Positions 35,231 through 44,020 are shown, counted from the stretch's first letter. The stretch is 64,000 nt of DNA from Natrinema gari JCM 14663 (GCF_000337175.1 NZ_AOIJ01000086.1:48157-112156); one strand, 5' to 3'. Made by a program: numbers and translations. Notes: generated by a model not told the origin, from the sequence alone.

Positions 35231-36376
35231 ATGAATGACGTTTCGAGGCGCGAACTCCTCGCGACTACGGGAGCGGGAACGAGCGGGATCGTGCTTACTG
35301 CAGGCTGTCTCGATCAACTGTCCGAGAACGGTACCGACGGGACCGAGGACACCGACGAATCGAACGCCACGGACGATGAGACCGCGACCGGCATGTCGCC
35401 ACTCGAGCGCTGGGTTCCCGCATCGGGCAGCGAGAACCTGCGCTTTCACGTCCGGGACCTCGCTGCGATCCGTCGGTCCGCGGACGATCTCCGCGCGGCC
35501 GTCGCCGAGGACGTGCCACGGTTGCCGACAGGCGACAGTCGCGAGATCGTCGAGAAGGTAGCAGACGACGACTCGGCGGTCGCGTCCGTTTGCAGGTTCG
35601 GGTCCGAAGGCGTCGCCGGGAACGTCGTCGTCACCGGGACATTTGATCCCGGCGCGGTCGACGCCGAACGCGAGTCGTCGATCGGCGAGTTCGCGGTTCT
35701 CGAGCGCGACGGCGTCTCGGCCGCCGTCTCCGCGGAGACGTTCGTCGTGAGCTCTGCCGACAGCGCAGCCCTCGAGACGATCCTGTCGGCGGGCGTCGAG
35801 GGAACGGATCGCCGCGTCGACGAGCACGACCACTTCGCGCAGTTGCTCGAGCGCGTCGGTGTCGACGAACGCGCGGTTCTGTGGGGCGAATACGAGGGCG
35901 ACGCGGCGGGGACCGGTAGGGCGTATTCGTGGTCGTTCGGGGCCGACACGTCGACTTACAGGGCGGTGGCCGTCTACGCCGACCCTGAGCGGACGGCTGA
36001 CTTCGAGGCGGGGATGACGGACCAGTTCGACGACGTGACGGTCACGGTCGACGGCAATGTCGGCGTGGCGACGCGGACCGTTCCGACCGAAGAATACGAA
36101 TACCGTAATCTGTTCGCCAACTCTGGACCGGCGGTGAGAGCTGGGGCGTCCATCGAAGTCGATCAGTCGTCGCGGACCGTCACGGTCACGTATACCGCTA
36201 GCAGTAACGCCGACCGAATCGAAGTGCGCGCGGACGGCGAGACACGGGAAACCCTGACCGATGTCGGACAGCAGGCGACGCTCGAGTACGATGCCGGCGC
36301 GTCGGGGACCGTTCAGGTCGTCGCCGTCAGTGGCGACACCGAGACACAAGTAGCCAGGAAGTCGGTCTCGTTTTGA
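35231..36376 (+). CDS. Tat lipoprotein of unknown function
   Basis: 381 residues from the ATG at 35231; a TATA-like tttatat (~35193-35199) lies 30 nt upstream. SRRELLATTGAGTSGIVLTAGC is a Tat signal with lipobox (LTAGC), followed by a Asp/Glu/Thr tether. The body has beta-rich segments (SENLRFHVRDLAAIRRS, NVVVTGTFDPGAVD, FAVLERDGVSAAVSAETFVVSS) and a C-terminal Ig-like domain (SRTVTVTYTASSNADRIEV...). Anchored outside the cell. I do not recognise a named family. Confidence 0.7.
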   Translation: MNDVSRRELLATTGAGTSGIVLTAGCLDQLSENGTDGTEDTDESNATDDETATGMSPLERWVPASGSENLRFHVRDLAAIRRSADDLRAAVAEDVPRLPTGDSREIVEKVADDDSAVASVCRFGSEGVAGNVVVTGTFDPGAVDAERESSIGEFAVLERDGVSAAVSAETFVVSSADSAALETILSAGVEGTDRRVDEHDHFAQLLERVGVDERAVLWGEYEGDAAGTGRAYSWSFGADTSTYRAVAVYADPERTADFEAGMTDQFDDVTVTVDGNVGVATRTVPTEEYEYRNLFANSGPAVRAGASIEVDQSSRTVTVTYTASSNADRIEVRADGETRETLTDVGQQATLEYDAGASGTVQVVAVSGDTETQVARKSVSF

Positions 36377-36418
36377 TCGTCACCGCTCGAGCGACGGCGC
36401 TGCACCGAGTCGGTCGGG

Positions 36419-37888
36419 TTAGAGGATGATGCTCTTTTCGCGCATCATCGCGTGGATCGAGGCATCGAGGCCCTCGCGGCCGATCCCCGAGTCCTTGTTG
36501 CCGCCGAACGGAACGTCGCCCAGCCCGTGGCTCGGCGCGCCGTTGATCCGGACCGCGCCGGCGTCGACGCGCTCGGCCAGTCGCATCGCGCGTTTGTAGT
36601 CGTTCGTGAAGACCGCCGCGTCGAGCGCGAGATCGGAGCCGTTCGCGATCTCGAGGGCTTCGGCTTCGTCCTCGAAGGTCGTGATCGCGGCGATGGGGCC
36701 GAACTGTTCTTCGTCGACGATGCGGGCGTTGCGGGGGACGTTCGCGAGCAGCGTCGGCTCGAAGAACTGATCGGCGAGTTCGTCCGGAACACCGTCGGGG
36801 GCGCGTCGTTCGCCGCCGCGGACGATCTCCGCGCCCTTCTCGACGGCGTCTTCGACGAGCGTCTCGACCCAGTCGGCCTGCTCTTCGCTGATCAGCGGGC
36901 CGAGGGCGGTGTCGTCCGCGAAGAGGTCCCCGACCTGCCAGGCATCCATCTGTCCGTCGATCAGGTCGACGAGGTCGTCGTGAATCGATTCGTGGGCGAG
37001 CACGCGCGAAATCGCCGAGCAGCGCTGCCCGGCGTACTTGAACGACCCCTTCGCGCAGTTAGCCGCGACATCGGTGAGGTCGGCGTCGTCGAAGACGATC
37101 GCCGGGGCGTTGCCGCCGAGTTCCATGTGCAGGTTGACCATCCCGCTCTCCCGGGCAACGTGTTTGCCCGCGCCCGAGGAGCCGGTCATCGCGATCGCGT
37201 TGACGCGGTCGTCGCCCGAAAGGACGTCGCCGATCTCGCTGGCGTCGCCGGGGACGAAGTTGAACGCGCCGTCCGGAATGCCGTCGACGTCGGCGATGAC
37301 GTCGGCGAGGATCGCCGCCGAGATGGGAGTCTTGCTGGCGGGCTTGAGCAGGACGCTGTTCCCGGCCGCGAGCGCGGGTGCGACTTGCAGCGCCGTCGTC
37401 GCTAGCGGATAGTTGTACGGCGTGATACACAGCACCGCGCCGATCGGTTCGTGTTTGACGATCGCCTGCCAGCCCTCGTGGCCGTCGGTCGAGCCCTCGC
37501 GGTACTCGCCTTTGCTGACGATTGTGCGGGCTTCCTCGGCTGCTCGATCGAAGCGTTCGGCGGCCTGGCCGACCTCGCCGCGAGCCGAGGAGATCGGTTT
37601 GCCGGCTTCCCGGACGATGACCTCGGCGATCTCTTCTTCGCGTTCGCGGAGTCGATCGGCGATCGTCTCACACCACTCGGCCCGCTCGACGACGGTCGTC
37701 TGGCGTAATTCGGGTTTGATCTCGTGGGCGGCAGCCAGTGCAGTGCGGGCCTCCGTCGGCCCTGCGGCGGCGACGTGTGCGAACGTCCCCCCCTCGGCGA
37801 GGTCAGAGACCGACAACTCGCCTTCGGTCTCGAGCCACTCGCCGTCGACGTAGATCCGCTCCCGCCGCTGTGCGATTCTCGTTGCCAT
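36419..37888 (-). CDS. NAD(P)-dependent aldehyde dehydrogenase (GAPN/lactaldehyde dehydrogenase-like)
   Basis: 489 residues, normal length. Catalytic parts: ITPYNYPL and LKPASKTP (cofactor site), GSSGAGKHV, the general base Glu in MELGGNAP (~255) and nucleophile Cys in AGQRCSA (~287); EEQFGPIAAITTF and PFGGNKDSGIGREG close the site. Oxidises an aldehyde to an acid. The sequence style (YVDGEW, NYPLATTALQVAPALAAGNSVLLKPA) is like non-phosphorylating glyceraldehyde-3-phosphate or lactaldehyde dehydrogenases, but the substrate is not settled. Divergent from dpsA. Confidence 0.87.
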   Translation of the reverse strand: MATRIAQRRERIYVDGEWLETEGELSVSDLAEGGTFAHVAAAGPTEARTALAAAHEIKPELRQTTVVERAEWCETIADRLREREEEIAEVIVREAGKPISSARGEVGQAAERFDRAAEEARTIVSKGEYREGSTDGHEGWQAIVKHEPIGAVLCITPYNYPLATTALQVAPALAAGNSVLLKPASKTPISAAILADVIADVDGIPDGAFNFVPGDASEIGDVLSGDDRVNAIAMTGSSGAGKHVARESGMVNLHMELGGNAPAIVFDDADLTDVAANCAKGSFKYAGQRCSAISRVLAHESIHDDLVDLIDGQMDAWQVGDLFADDTALGPLISEEQADWVETLVEDAVEKGAEIVRGGERRAPDGVPDELADQFFEPTLLANVPRNARIVDEEQFGPIAAITTFEDEAEALEIANGSDLALDAAVFTNDYKRAMRLAERVDAGAVRINGAPSHGLGDVPFGGNKDSGIGREGLDASIHAMMREKSIIL

Positions 37889-38023
37889 ACTAGTCCCTTG
37901 GGTCCCCTCATTGAAAATGTTTACTCAGGCTCGAAAAAACAAAGAGAATAGTGACGGTGTCGTCCGACAACACGTTCTCTGTGGTTGATACCCAAAATGA
38001 TGGACGAATAGCAGAACTATTCT

Positions 38024-38037
38024 TTAGGCATACCAAA
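38024..38037. promoter_or_regulatory. weak DtxR-like iron box upstream of dpsA
   Basis: ttaggcataccaaa matches the palindromic consensus TTAGGCATGCCTAA at 12 of 14 positions. It lies upstream of the probable TATA element (gttttaa, ~38060) of dpsA, 57 bp before the ATG. Position upstream of the TATA box would suit activation rather than repression. Call rests on resemblance to the two strong sites at 16102 and 38952. Confidence 0.45.
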
Positions 38038-38093
38038 GAAAAGTTCTCGCATGGGAAGGTTTTAAGTGGAATGCGCGCGTATCGATGGATAGG

Positions 38094-38639
38094 ATGAGCA
38101 CCCAACAGACCGTCCGCCAATCGGCAGACAGCGTCGAGGAGAACGCGCTTCGCCTCGAGCAGGACAAGGCCGAGCAGATCGTCGACGCGCTGAACACGGA
38201 ACTGGCCAACTCGTACGTCCTCTACCACCAGCTGAAGAAACACCACTGGGTCGTCGAGGGTGCGGAGTTCCTGCCCCTCCACGAGTTCCTGGAAGAGGCG
38301 TACGAACACGTCGAGGAAGGCGCTGACGAAATCGCCGAGCGCGCCCAGGCGCTCGGCGGCGTCCCGGTCTCCGGGCCGTCGAACCAGGAAGAGCGCGCGA
38401 CCGTCGAGTTCGAGGGCGAAGACGTCTACGACGTCCGCACGATGTTCGAAAACGACCTCGAGATCTACGGCGACATCATCGAGTCGATGCGCGACAGCAT
38501 CGAACTCGCGGAGAACCTCGGCGACCACGCGACCGCCGAGATCCTGCGCGATATCCTCGTCGAACTCGAGGAGGACGGCCACCACTTCGAGCACTACCTC
38601 GAGGACGACACCCTGGTGCTCGAGGAAGCGACTCACTGA
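38094..38639 (+). CDS. dpsA: DpsA, DNA-protecting ferritin-like protein
   Basis: 181 residues from MSTQQTVRQS; an ATG 9 bp upstream (38085) is also in frame, but the chosen one matches known halobacterial DpsA. Dps dodecamers oxidise ferrous iron with peroxide and store it, protecting DNA. Family parts: NTELANSYVLYHQLKKHHWVVEGAEFLPLHEFLEE holds the inter-subunit ferroxidase ligands (His, then Glu/Asp), and AENLGDHATAEILRDILVELEEDGHHFEHYLED is the C-terminal helix pair. A probable iron box (38024) and TATA element are upstream. A T6 run at 38696 probably ends the transcript. Confidence 0.92.
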   Translation: MSTQQTVRQSADSVEENALRLEQDKAEQIVDALNTELANSYVLYHQLKKHHWVVEGAEFLPLHEFLEEAYEHVEEGADEIAERAQALGGVPVSGPSNQEERATVEFEGEDVYDVRTMFENDLEIYGDIIESMRDSIELAENLGDHATAEILRDILVELEEDGHHFEHYLEDDTLVLEEATH

Positions 38640-38695
38640 GCACGTCGGCGAGCGGGTCCAAAACGGGCCCGTCGACGATCCAAGACGGCAGACAG

Positions 38696-38701
38696 TTTTT
38701 T
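38696..38701 (+). terminator. T-tract terminator after dpsA
   Basis: cagttttttgcc, a run of six T about 55 bp after the dpsA stop, the usual haloarchaeal termination signal. Confidence 0.4.
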
Positions 38702-38774
38702 GCCGAGCACGCGCGACGGCGTCGTTCGTGGTCGGAACCGATCGTGCACTCGCGGCCTACGAGTCCCGACGTAG

Positions 38775-38942
38775 TTACCGCTCGAGGTCGACGGTGTGAT
38801 CGGTCGCGATCCACCCGTCGCTGTTGTTTCGTTCAGTAAAGACGGTCTTTCCGGGGCGGGTCTCGTGACTGCTTACGACCGCCGTCGGCTCCTCGAGTTC
38901 CTCGTCGAGTTCGGGCTCTTCCCTACGGGCGGGTACGTCCAT
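38775..38942 (-). CDS. 55-residue protein behind an iron box
   Basis: ATG at 38942 opens MDVPARREEPELDEELEEPT, continuing AVVSSHETRPGKTVFTERNN and SDGWIATDHTVDLER before TAA at 38775. An iron-type palindrome (38952-38965) lies 9 bases before the start, and a TATA-like ttttta on the minus strand (~38969-38975) lies just beyond it, so both promoter and control site are in place. The layout (acidic start, then a small beta unit with a Trp) resembles DUF7331-type haloarchaeal microproteins. It is convergent with dpsA. Function unknown; control by iron is inferred from the site. Confidence 0.6.
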   Translation of the reverse strand: MDVPARREEPELDEELEEPTAVVSSHETRPGKTVFTERNNSDGWIATDHTVDLER

Positions 38943-38951
38943 CAGGTGGAG

Positions 38952-38965
38952 TTAGGCGAGCCTAA
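38952..38965. promoter_or_regulatory. DtxR/IdeR-type iron box
   Basis: ttaggc-ga-gcctaa, perfect 6-bp arms identical to those at 16102. It lies between the TATA-like element and start of the minus-strand microprotein gene at 38775-38942, a position suited to repression. Confidence 0.7.
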
Positions 38966-39180
38966 TTCTAAAAAGGTTTTGGTCGACCTAAGACTCCGCG
39001 AGGCGGAGATACCACTGGCCGGACAAATGCTGTTGGCGTCCCTCGATTTCCCGTGGTCGCGATCGTTTACGGAGCCGACCGCTGCGCCGTCCGGTTTGCC
39101 ACCTTTCGCCGTCCCGGCGTGCGAGAGCGGCCCATACGAATATAGCATCTTTTTTCGGGGCTCAGTGACATCGTTCCAGT

Positions 39181-39504
39181 ATGAGTTCACACGAGAACCG
39201 GTCACAGGGGGCACTAGGCCGACACGGTCGGAGCCTGATCGCGTCCCTGTTCGGTGTCGAGCGGGGCCACGTCGAATCCCTCAGCTGGTCGCTCGGTAAC
39301 CGCGTGACCGCCGACGCGGACGCGAATCAGCTCTTCCGATTCGCCCATCAGCGGTCCGCCCGCTCGGTGACTGCCTTCGAGGTAACCGACTACACCTGCG
39401 TCCTCCGGCTTCGCACGCCGGTCGGCCGCGAGAAGTTCTACGGGATCGCGAACGCCGATATCGAGGCCCGGCCGGTTCCGGACGACTGGGTCAGAACGAA
39501 CTGA
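39181..39504 (+). CDS. hypothetical protein, 107 residues
   Basis: Starts MSSHENRSQGALGRHGRSLI; a TATA-like gaatatag (~39139) lies about 40 nt upstream. The central part (FEVTDYTCVLRLRTPVGREKFYGIANADI) looks like a small beta sheet; no membrane helix or metal motif. No family recognised. It precedes the macro-domain gene by 56 bp on the same strand and may be co-transcribed with it. Confidence 0.5.
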   Translation: MSSHENRSQGALGRHGRSLIASLFGVERGHVESLSWSLGNRVTADADANQLFRFAHQRSARSVTAFEVTDYTCVLRLRTPVGREKFYGIANADIEARPVPDDWVRTN

Positions 39505-39560
39505 GCCGACGACATCAGCCGCCGGACAGCTTCATTGGCCTCGATCGGGAAGCGGCGCAT

Positions 39561-40094
39561 ATGGAGTACGACATCGTTCAGGGCGACATTGCTGCACAGT
39601 CCGCCGACGCGCTCGTCAACGCGGCCAATACCAGCCTTCGGATGGGGGCCGGCGTCGCCGGCGCGCTCCGCCGCGGTGCGGGCGAGGGGATCGCCGCGGA
39701 GGCGATGGCAACGGGGCCGATCGACCTCGGGGCGGTCGCGGTCACCGACGCCTACGATCTCGAGGCCGACCACGTCATCCACGCCGCAGCGATGCCCCAT
39801 GCCGGCGAGGCGACGGCGGACAGCATTCGAGACGCGACGCGACACATGCTCGAGCGGGCGGACGAACTCGGTTGCGAGTCGCTCGTCCTCCCGGCGCTTG
39901 GCTGTGGGATCGCCGGCTTCGACCTCGCGGCGGGGGCCGAGATCATCGGCGCGGAACTCGAGCGGTACGAGCCCGAGACGCTCTCAACCGTCCAGTTGAT
40001 CGCCTACAGCGACGAGGAGTACGATGTCCTTCGAGCGGCGGCCGGGAACGCCGAGGAGGCGACGCTATCCGAGGAGCGCAATCCGGATCGGTGA
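39561..40094 (+). CDS. macro-domain protein (ADP-ribose binding)
   Basis: 177 residues; the fold fills residues 1-150. Typical segments: MEYDIVQGDIAAQSADALVNAANTSLRMGAGVAGAL (VNAAN and GxGVAGA loops that bind ADP-ribose), VIHAAAMPH and LVLPALGCGIAGFD. Such proteins bind or hydrolyse ADP-ribose derivatives, for example O-acetyl-ADP-ribose or protein ADP-ribosyl esters. Catalytic type not determined. The C-terminus is a short charged tail. Confidence 0.85.
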   Translation: MEYDIVQGDIAAQSADALVNAANTSLRMGAGVAGALRRGAGEGIAAEAMATGPIDLGAVAVTDAYDLEADHVIHAAAMPHAGEATADSIRDATRHMLERADELGCESLVLPALGCGIAGFDLAAGAEIIGAELERYEPETLSTVQLIAYSDEEYDVLRAAAGNAEEATLSEERNPDR

Positions 40095-40139
40095 ACGGAA
40101 CCGACGGCACGAGCGGTCGACCGACAGCGAGCGGTCGCC

Positions 40140-40271
40140 TCAGACGACGAGTTCCCACGTGTGACCACAGCGGCCGCACTCGAACGTTCGGTTGATCTCC
40201 GGGCCCAGCAGTTCCCCGTCGACCTCGGTTCCGGTGTCCCCCTTGCAGTTCGGACAGCGTCTCCCTTTCAT
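40140..40271 (-). CDS. zinc-ribbon microprotein (TFIIS-like)
   Basis: 43 residues from MKGRRCPNCKGDTGTEV; the frame goes on upstream to 40349 with a Gly/Ser-rich stretch that may or may not be translated. Two Cys pairs, CPNC and CGRC (in RTFECGRCGHTWELVV), 20-odd residues apart form a ribbon of the kind seen in transcription-factor S or RPB9-like domains (the FxCxxCGHxW end is characteristic). It may bind RNA polymerase or RNA; its role is not known. Confidence 0.65.
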   Translation of the reverse strand: MKGRRCPNCKGDTGTEVDGELLGPEINRTFECGRCGHTWELVV

Positions 40272-40537
40272 GCTCGAGCCGTGGCTGCTACCGGGAGTTC
40301 CCGATGCGAACCCCCCACCGCTACCGGATGCTGTGCTCCAGGTTCGCATGTTGTTCTCGTTTCGTCACACGATCGCTGCAACTGCACCTCGGTGTCCACC
40401 TGCTCGCACGACGGCGTTGCGATGGCTGACCGATCGGTTCAGTAGCGACTCTCTGTCGGTCCAATCCGACCGGACCGACGGTCTCGGTCGCCGTGCGGTC
40501 GGCTCCGTCTCGAGAAAGCACGGAGCATCGCTCGGGG

Positions 40538-41533
40538 TCAGGACAGCGAGAGCCCGCGGATCTCGACCGTCTCGCCCGCCGTGACGTGTCCGATGACCTG
40601 CCCGTCGGTCGCCGCGGCCAACTCCTCGGCACGGTCCTCGGGCAGCGCGACGACGAACCCAGTCCCCATGTTGAACGTCCGGTGCATCTCCGCGTCGGTC
40701 ACGCTCCCCTCCGCCTGGACGAACTCGAAGATCGGCTGGGCCGGCAGCGGGTCATCGATGACGTACTCGTGATCGCCCATCCGCAGCAGGTTCGTCCATC
40801 CGCCGCCCGTGACGTGAGCCGCCGCGTGGACCTCGTGGTCGCGCAGCGACTCGAGCAGGGCCGTGTAGATCCGGGTCGGTCGCAGCAGTTCCTCGCCGAT
40901 CGTTTTCTCCGGGTCCAGCGGGAACTCGTCCGTATAGTCGTGGTTCCGCGTCACCGCCTCGCGAGCGAGGGTCAACCCGTTCGAGTGGATCCCGTTCGAT
41001 GGGAACCCGACGAGCGCGTCGCCGACCCGCGCGTCGCCGTCGAAAATGTCGTCTTTTTCGGCGAGTCCGACACAGGTGCCCGCAAGGTCGAACCCCTTCA
41101 CGACCTCGGGCATGACCGCCGTCTCGCCGCCGAGCATGGTGAGATCGGCCTGCTCGAGTCCCACCGCGAGCCCCTCCCCGATCTGGTTGGTCAGCTCCTC
41201 GTCGGGGTCGTCGATCGCGAGGTAATCGACGAAGGCGACGGGTTCGACGCCCGCCGCGACGAGATCGTTGACGTTCATCGCGATGCAGTCGATCCCGATC
41301 GTCGAGAAGTCCCCGGTCGCTTCGGCGACCAGCAGTTTCGTCCCGACGCCGTCGGTCGCCAGCGCGAGATACCGGTCGCCGATGTCGAGCAGCCCCGCGT
41401 ACTCGGTCCGCAGATCGCTGCCGAACGCCTCGAGCAGCGCTGCCGTCGCGTCCTCGCTGGCGTCGATATCGACGCCGGTCTCGGCGTAGGTGAGTCCCTC
41501 CGCGTTGCCTCTCTCGTCGTCCGTGTCGGTCAT
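40538..41533 (-). CDS. purM: phosphoribosylformylglycinamidine cyclo-ligase (AIR synthetase)
   Basis: 331 residues from MTDTDDERGN; the frame continues 27 bp upstream. Step 5 of purine synthesis: ATP-dependent ring closure of FGAM to AIR. Family parts: YAETGVDIDASEDA at the N-terminus, LALATDGVGTKLLVAEATGDF, the catalytic segment NDLVAAGVEPVAFVDYLA, LGGETAVMPEVVKGFDLAG and HVTGGGWTNLLRM, plus NMGTGFVVAL. Length is normal. It stands alone, apart from other pur genes. Confidence 0.93.
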   Translation of the reverse strand: MTDTDDERGNAEGLTYAETGVDIDASEDATAALLEAFGSDLRTEYAGLLDIGDRYLALATDGVGTKLLVAEATGDFSTIGIDCIAMNVNDLVAAGVEPVAFVDYLAIDDPDEELTNQIGEGLAVGLEQADLTMLGGETAVMPEVVKGFDLAGTCVGLAEKDDIFDGDARVGDALVGFPSNGIHSNGLTLAREAVTRNHDYTDEFPLDPEKTIGEELLRPTRIYTALLESLRDHEVHAAAHVTGGGWTNLLRMGDHEYVIDDPLPAQPIFEFVQAEGSVTDAEMHRTFNMGTGFVVALPEDRAEELAAATDGQVIGHVTAGETVEIRGLSLS

Positions 41534-41621
41534 ACTCGAAGCACCTCCCGGCGCGAGCAAAAGGTCACCGGTCCGTCCGGGACGCCCGCGGGACCGAAAT
41601 GAGCGACCGCAGCGGCCGGCG

Positions 41622-42254
41622 TTACCTGAACGGGCCGACGAACACGATCACGTACGCCGCGAGCAGCACCGTCGGGACGAAGACGATGGCGAAGACCCCC
41701 TTGTGCCACTCGAGGACGGACTTCCCGTCCAGCGGGCCGAAGGGGATCATGTTGAACGCGGCCAGAACGAGGTTGATCCAGATCCCCATCTGGCCGATCG
41801 TCCCGAACGGCTCGGGGACGATCACCAACGGGAGGAACAGCAGCGCTAACAGGAGGTTCGTCACCGGGCCCGCGAGCGCGATCAGGCCGTTCTCGCGTTG
41901 GGTTACCCGCCCGCGGTGGTAGACGGCTCCGGGTGCGGCAAAGAGGAAGCCGACGAGCGCCATCATAATCGCCAAGAAGAGCATTTGATAGTCGGCCCGG
42001 AACTCGGCGATCTGGCCGTGTTCGATCGCGACCACCTTGTGTGCGATTTCGTGGAGGAGGAAGCCGACGCCGACGGTGACGAAACTCAGCCCGACCATCG
42101 TCAGAAAGTTGCTGACGCTGTCGCCGCGATGGACTGGCACGATCAACAGTGCGAATGCAATGCTGAGCGTGATCCAAGCAATGGCGAGATCTCGGATCTC
42201 GGTGTTGCTGAATGTCAGTTTCCGATTAGAGTTTCGGTCCACGCGGTAGCTCAT
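41622..42254 (-). CDS. M50-family (site-2 protease-like) membrane metalloprotease
   Basis: 210 residues with about five membrane segments. HEIAHK (~68, HExxH zinc motif) lies in the second helix and NMIPFGPLDGKSV (~165-178) supplies the third metal ligand (Asp), the two features of site-2 proteases that cut within membranes. No PDZ domain. The ATG at 42254 overlaps the stop of the upstream TraB-type gene by 4 bases (ATGA), so both products are made together. Substrate unknown; the family often releases membrane-held regulators. Confidence 0.85.
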   Translation of the reverse strand: MSYRVDRNSNRKLTFSNTEIRDLAIAWITLSIAFALLIVPVHRGDSVSNFLTMVGLSFVTVGVGFLLHEIAHKVVAIEHGQIAEFRADYQMLFLAIMMALVGFLFAAPGAVYHRGRVTQRENGLIALAGPVTNLLLALLFLPLVIVPEPFGTIGQMGIWINLVLAAFNMIPFGPLDGKSVLEWHKGVFAIVFVPTVLLAAYVIVFVGPFR

Positions 42255-44020
42255 AGCAGCCCCCAGAGTAGCTCGAGGCTATTTCGTGCACCCTCCAGTA
42301 ACTGCCCCATGAGTGCGTCGACACCGCCGATATCGGGTGCTAGAAACTTCAACACGACGAAGGGAAACAACCCCGTCGCGATCATGCTTCCGATGTTCGT
42401 CAGCGCAACGATCATGATGAGTCGGAACAGTGGAACGCTGAACATGTCCTCGACGGCCTCACCCAGCGGCCGCTCGGTGTCGCCGACGATTTCGTTCAGC
42501 GTCTGAATGTCTCGGACGTTGACCGGCCGATGTCTGAGTTCGACGTAGCCAGCGAACCACCCCGGCGCGAGCAGCGGATTGATACTCGTCAGCCAGGCGA
42601 CCGCGCCACCGACGCCCGCGCTGGTCCAGCGCGCGCCGGCCAGCCGCGCCAGCGTGAACGCGAAGATCCCGTTGAACAGGAACCAGGCCGCGAACAGCTT
42701 CAGCAGGAACACGTTCCTGGCTCCCGCCATGATCAGCAGGAAGAAGAATCCGAAGAACCCGACCATCACCAGATAACCGACGATCTTCAGCGGCGAGAAC
42801 CGGCGACTCGAGGCGGTTCCGGAGAGCGACTCGAGCGTCGGGATCTCCTCGGGCTGTTGCAAGTGGCGTTCGATCCCGGCTTTGTGGCCGGCACCGACGA
42901 CGGCGAGCACGTCGTACCCCTGTTCACGGAGTTCGTGGAGGTTGTGCGCGATGTACGCGTCCCGTTCGTCGATCAGGGCGTTCGCACCGCCCGGGCTGAA
43001 CTGGCGGAACTCCTCCATCATCGCGTCGACGACGTTGCCGTCGGTCATCTCCTCGATGTCGACCTCCTCGATCTCCTCGACGTCACCACCGAGCCCATCG
43101 AGTGCGAATCCAAGGACGGCACCGAGCGTAACACCGACGCCGAGGCCGGCCAGCGTTCCGGCCGTGCCCCGCACCGCATAGACGCCGGCGCTTTCGACGG
43201 TTGCAGCCGAGAACGGCCCGACGAAGGTTCCGGTTGCGATCAGCGTGAGACAGCCACCGATACCGAGTGCAATCCCCGCGAGGATCCGCGTCGAAAACCC
43301 GGAGAGATAGCCGCCGGTGTATCGGCCGGCGGACTCGAGGGAGGGGAAAAAGAGGAGGCCGACGAACGCGCCGCCGAGCGTACCGAGTGCGCCGCCGCCG
43401 ATATACTGGAGGATCGTAGGATCGGTGAGCCCGACTAACAGGAGGTCGCCGACGCCGAGCAGCGGGGCGAGAAAGGCGGCGACGAGAAAGCCGAGCAACG
43501 TGCCGGTGACGGCACCCACGGTGAGCCCGAGCGTGCGGGGGTCGGTGATTCCGAGCGCGAGCCCGCCGACCATCTTCAGTTTCTCCAGGAACGATAGTCG
43601 GCTCCAGAATCGCTGGATCGTTACCTGAATGTCCCGATCGACCAGGGCAACGCCGCTGCCGTTCGTTTCGGCGGCCTCGATGGCGGCCCGCATGTCGGCA
43701 CCGGGTTCGATGTCGAACTGATCGCCGAGCCGCGACTGGACGTACGATAGCATCCAGTAGGCCAGAAACTGGAAGACGGTGTTGCCGGAGAGGAGATCCC
43801 CCGCTTCGATGTCGTCCGGCGTCCCGCCCTGCATCTGGCGGTAACGCCCTTCGTCGAGTTCGACCGCAACGACGTCCGGGTCCTCTCGGGCGACCGTCTC
43901 GCGGACCTCGTCGACACTCGCCTGCGAGACGTGTGCCGTGCCGAGGACCTCGACGGAGCCGCCGTCGCCGTCGGGTGGTGCTGGCGGCTCCGGCACGTCG
44001 GCCTCGCCTGCATCGCTCAT
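42251..44020 (-). CDS. TraB/PrgY-type membrane protein
   Basis: 589 residues from MSDAGEADVPEP. The N-terminal ~175 residues are the TraB/GumN-like domain: VEVLGTAHVSQASVDEVRE (GTAHVS motif) and VVAVELDEGRYRQM, with HNLHELREQGYDVLAVVGAGHKAGIERHL later, conserved residues thought to be catalytic or structural in this family. It has ~8 membrane segments in two groups (~180-330 and ~435-585). PrgY in enterococci limits a peptide pheromone, perhaps as a protease; the archaeal role is unknown. Translationally coupled to the M50 protease at 41622-42254, which points to joint work at the membrane. Confidence 0.85.
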   Translation of the reverse strand: MSDAGEADVPEPPAPPDGDGGSVEVLGTAHVSQASVDEVRETVAREDPDVVAVELDEGRYRQMQGGTPDDIEAGDLLSGNTVFQFLAYWMLSYVQSRLGDQFDIEPGADMRAAIEAAETNGSGVALVDRDIQVTIQRFWSRLSFLEKLKMVGGLALGITDPRTLGLTVGAVTGTLLGFLVAAFLAPLLGVGDLLLVGLTDPTILQYIGGGALGTLGGAFVGLLFFPSLESAGRYTGGYLSGFSTRILAGIALGIGGCLTLIATGTFVGPFSAATVESAGVYAVRGTAGTLAGLGVGVTLGAVLGFALDGLGGDVEEIEEVDIEEMTDGNVVDAMMEEFRQFSPGGANALIDERDAYIAHNLHELREQGYDVLAVVGAGHKAGIERHLQQPEEIPTLESLSGTASSRRFSPLKIVGYLVMVGFFGFFFLLIMAGARNVFLLKLFAAWFLFNGIFAFTLARLAGARWTSAGVGGAVAWLTSINPLLAPGWFAGYVELRHRPVNVRDIQTLNEIVGDTERPLGEAVEDMFSVPLFRLIMIVALTNIGSMIATGLFPFVVLKFLAPDIGGVDALMGQLLEGARNSLELLWGLL

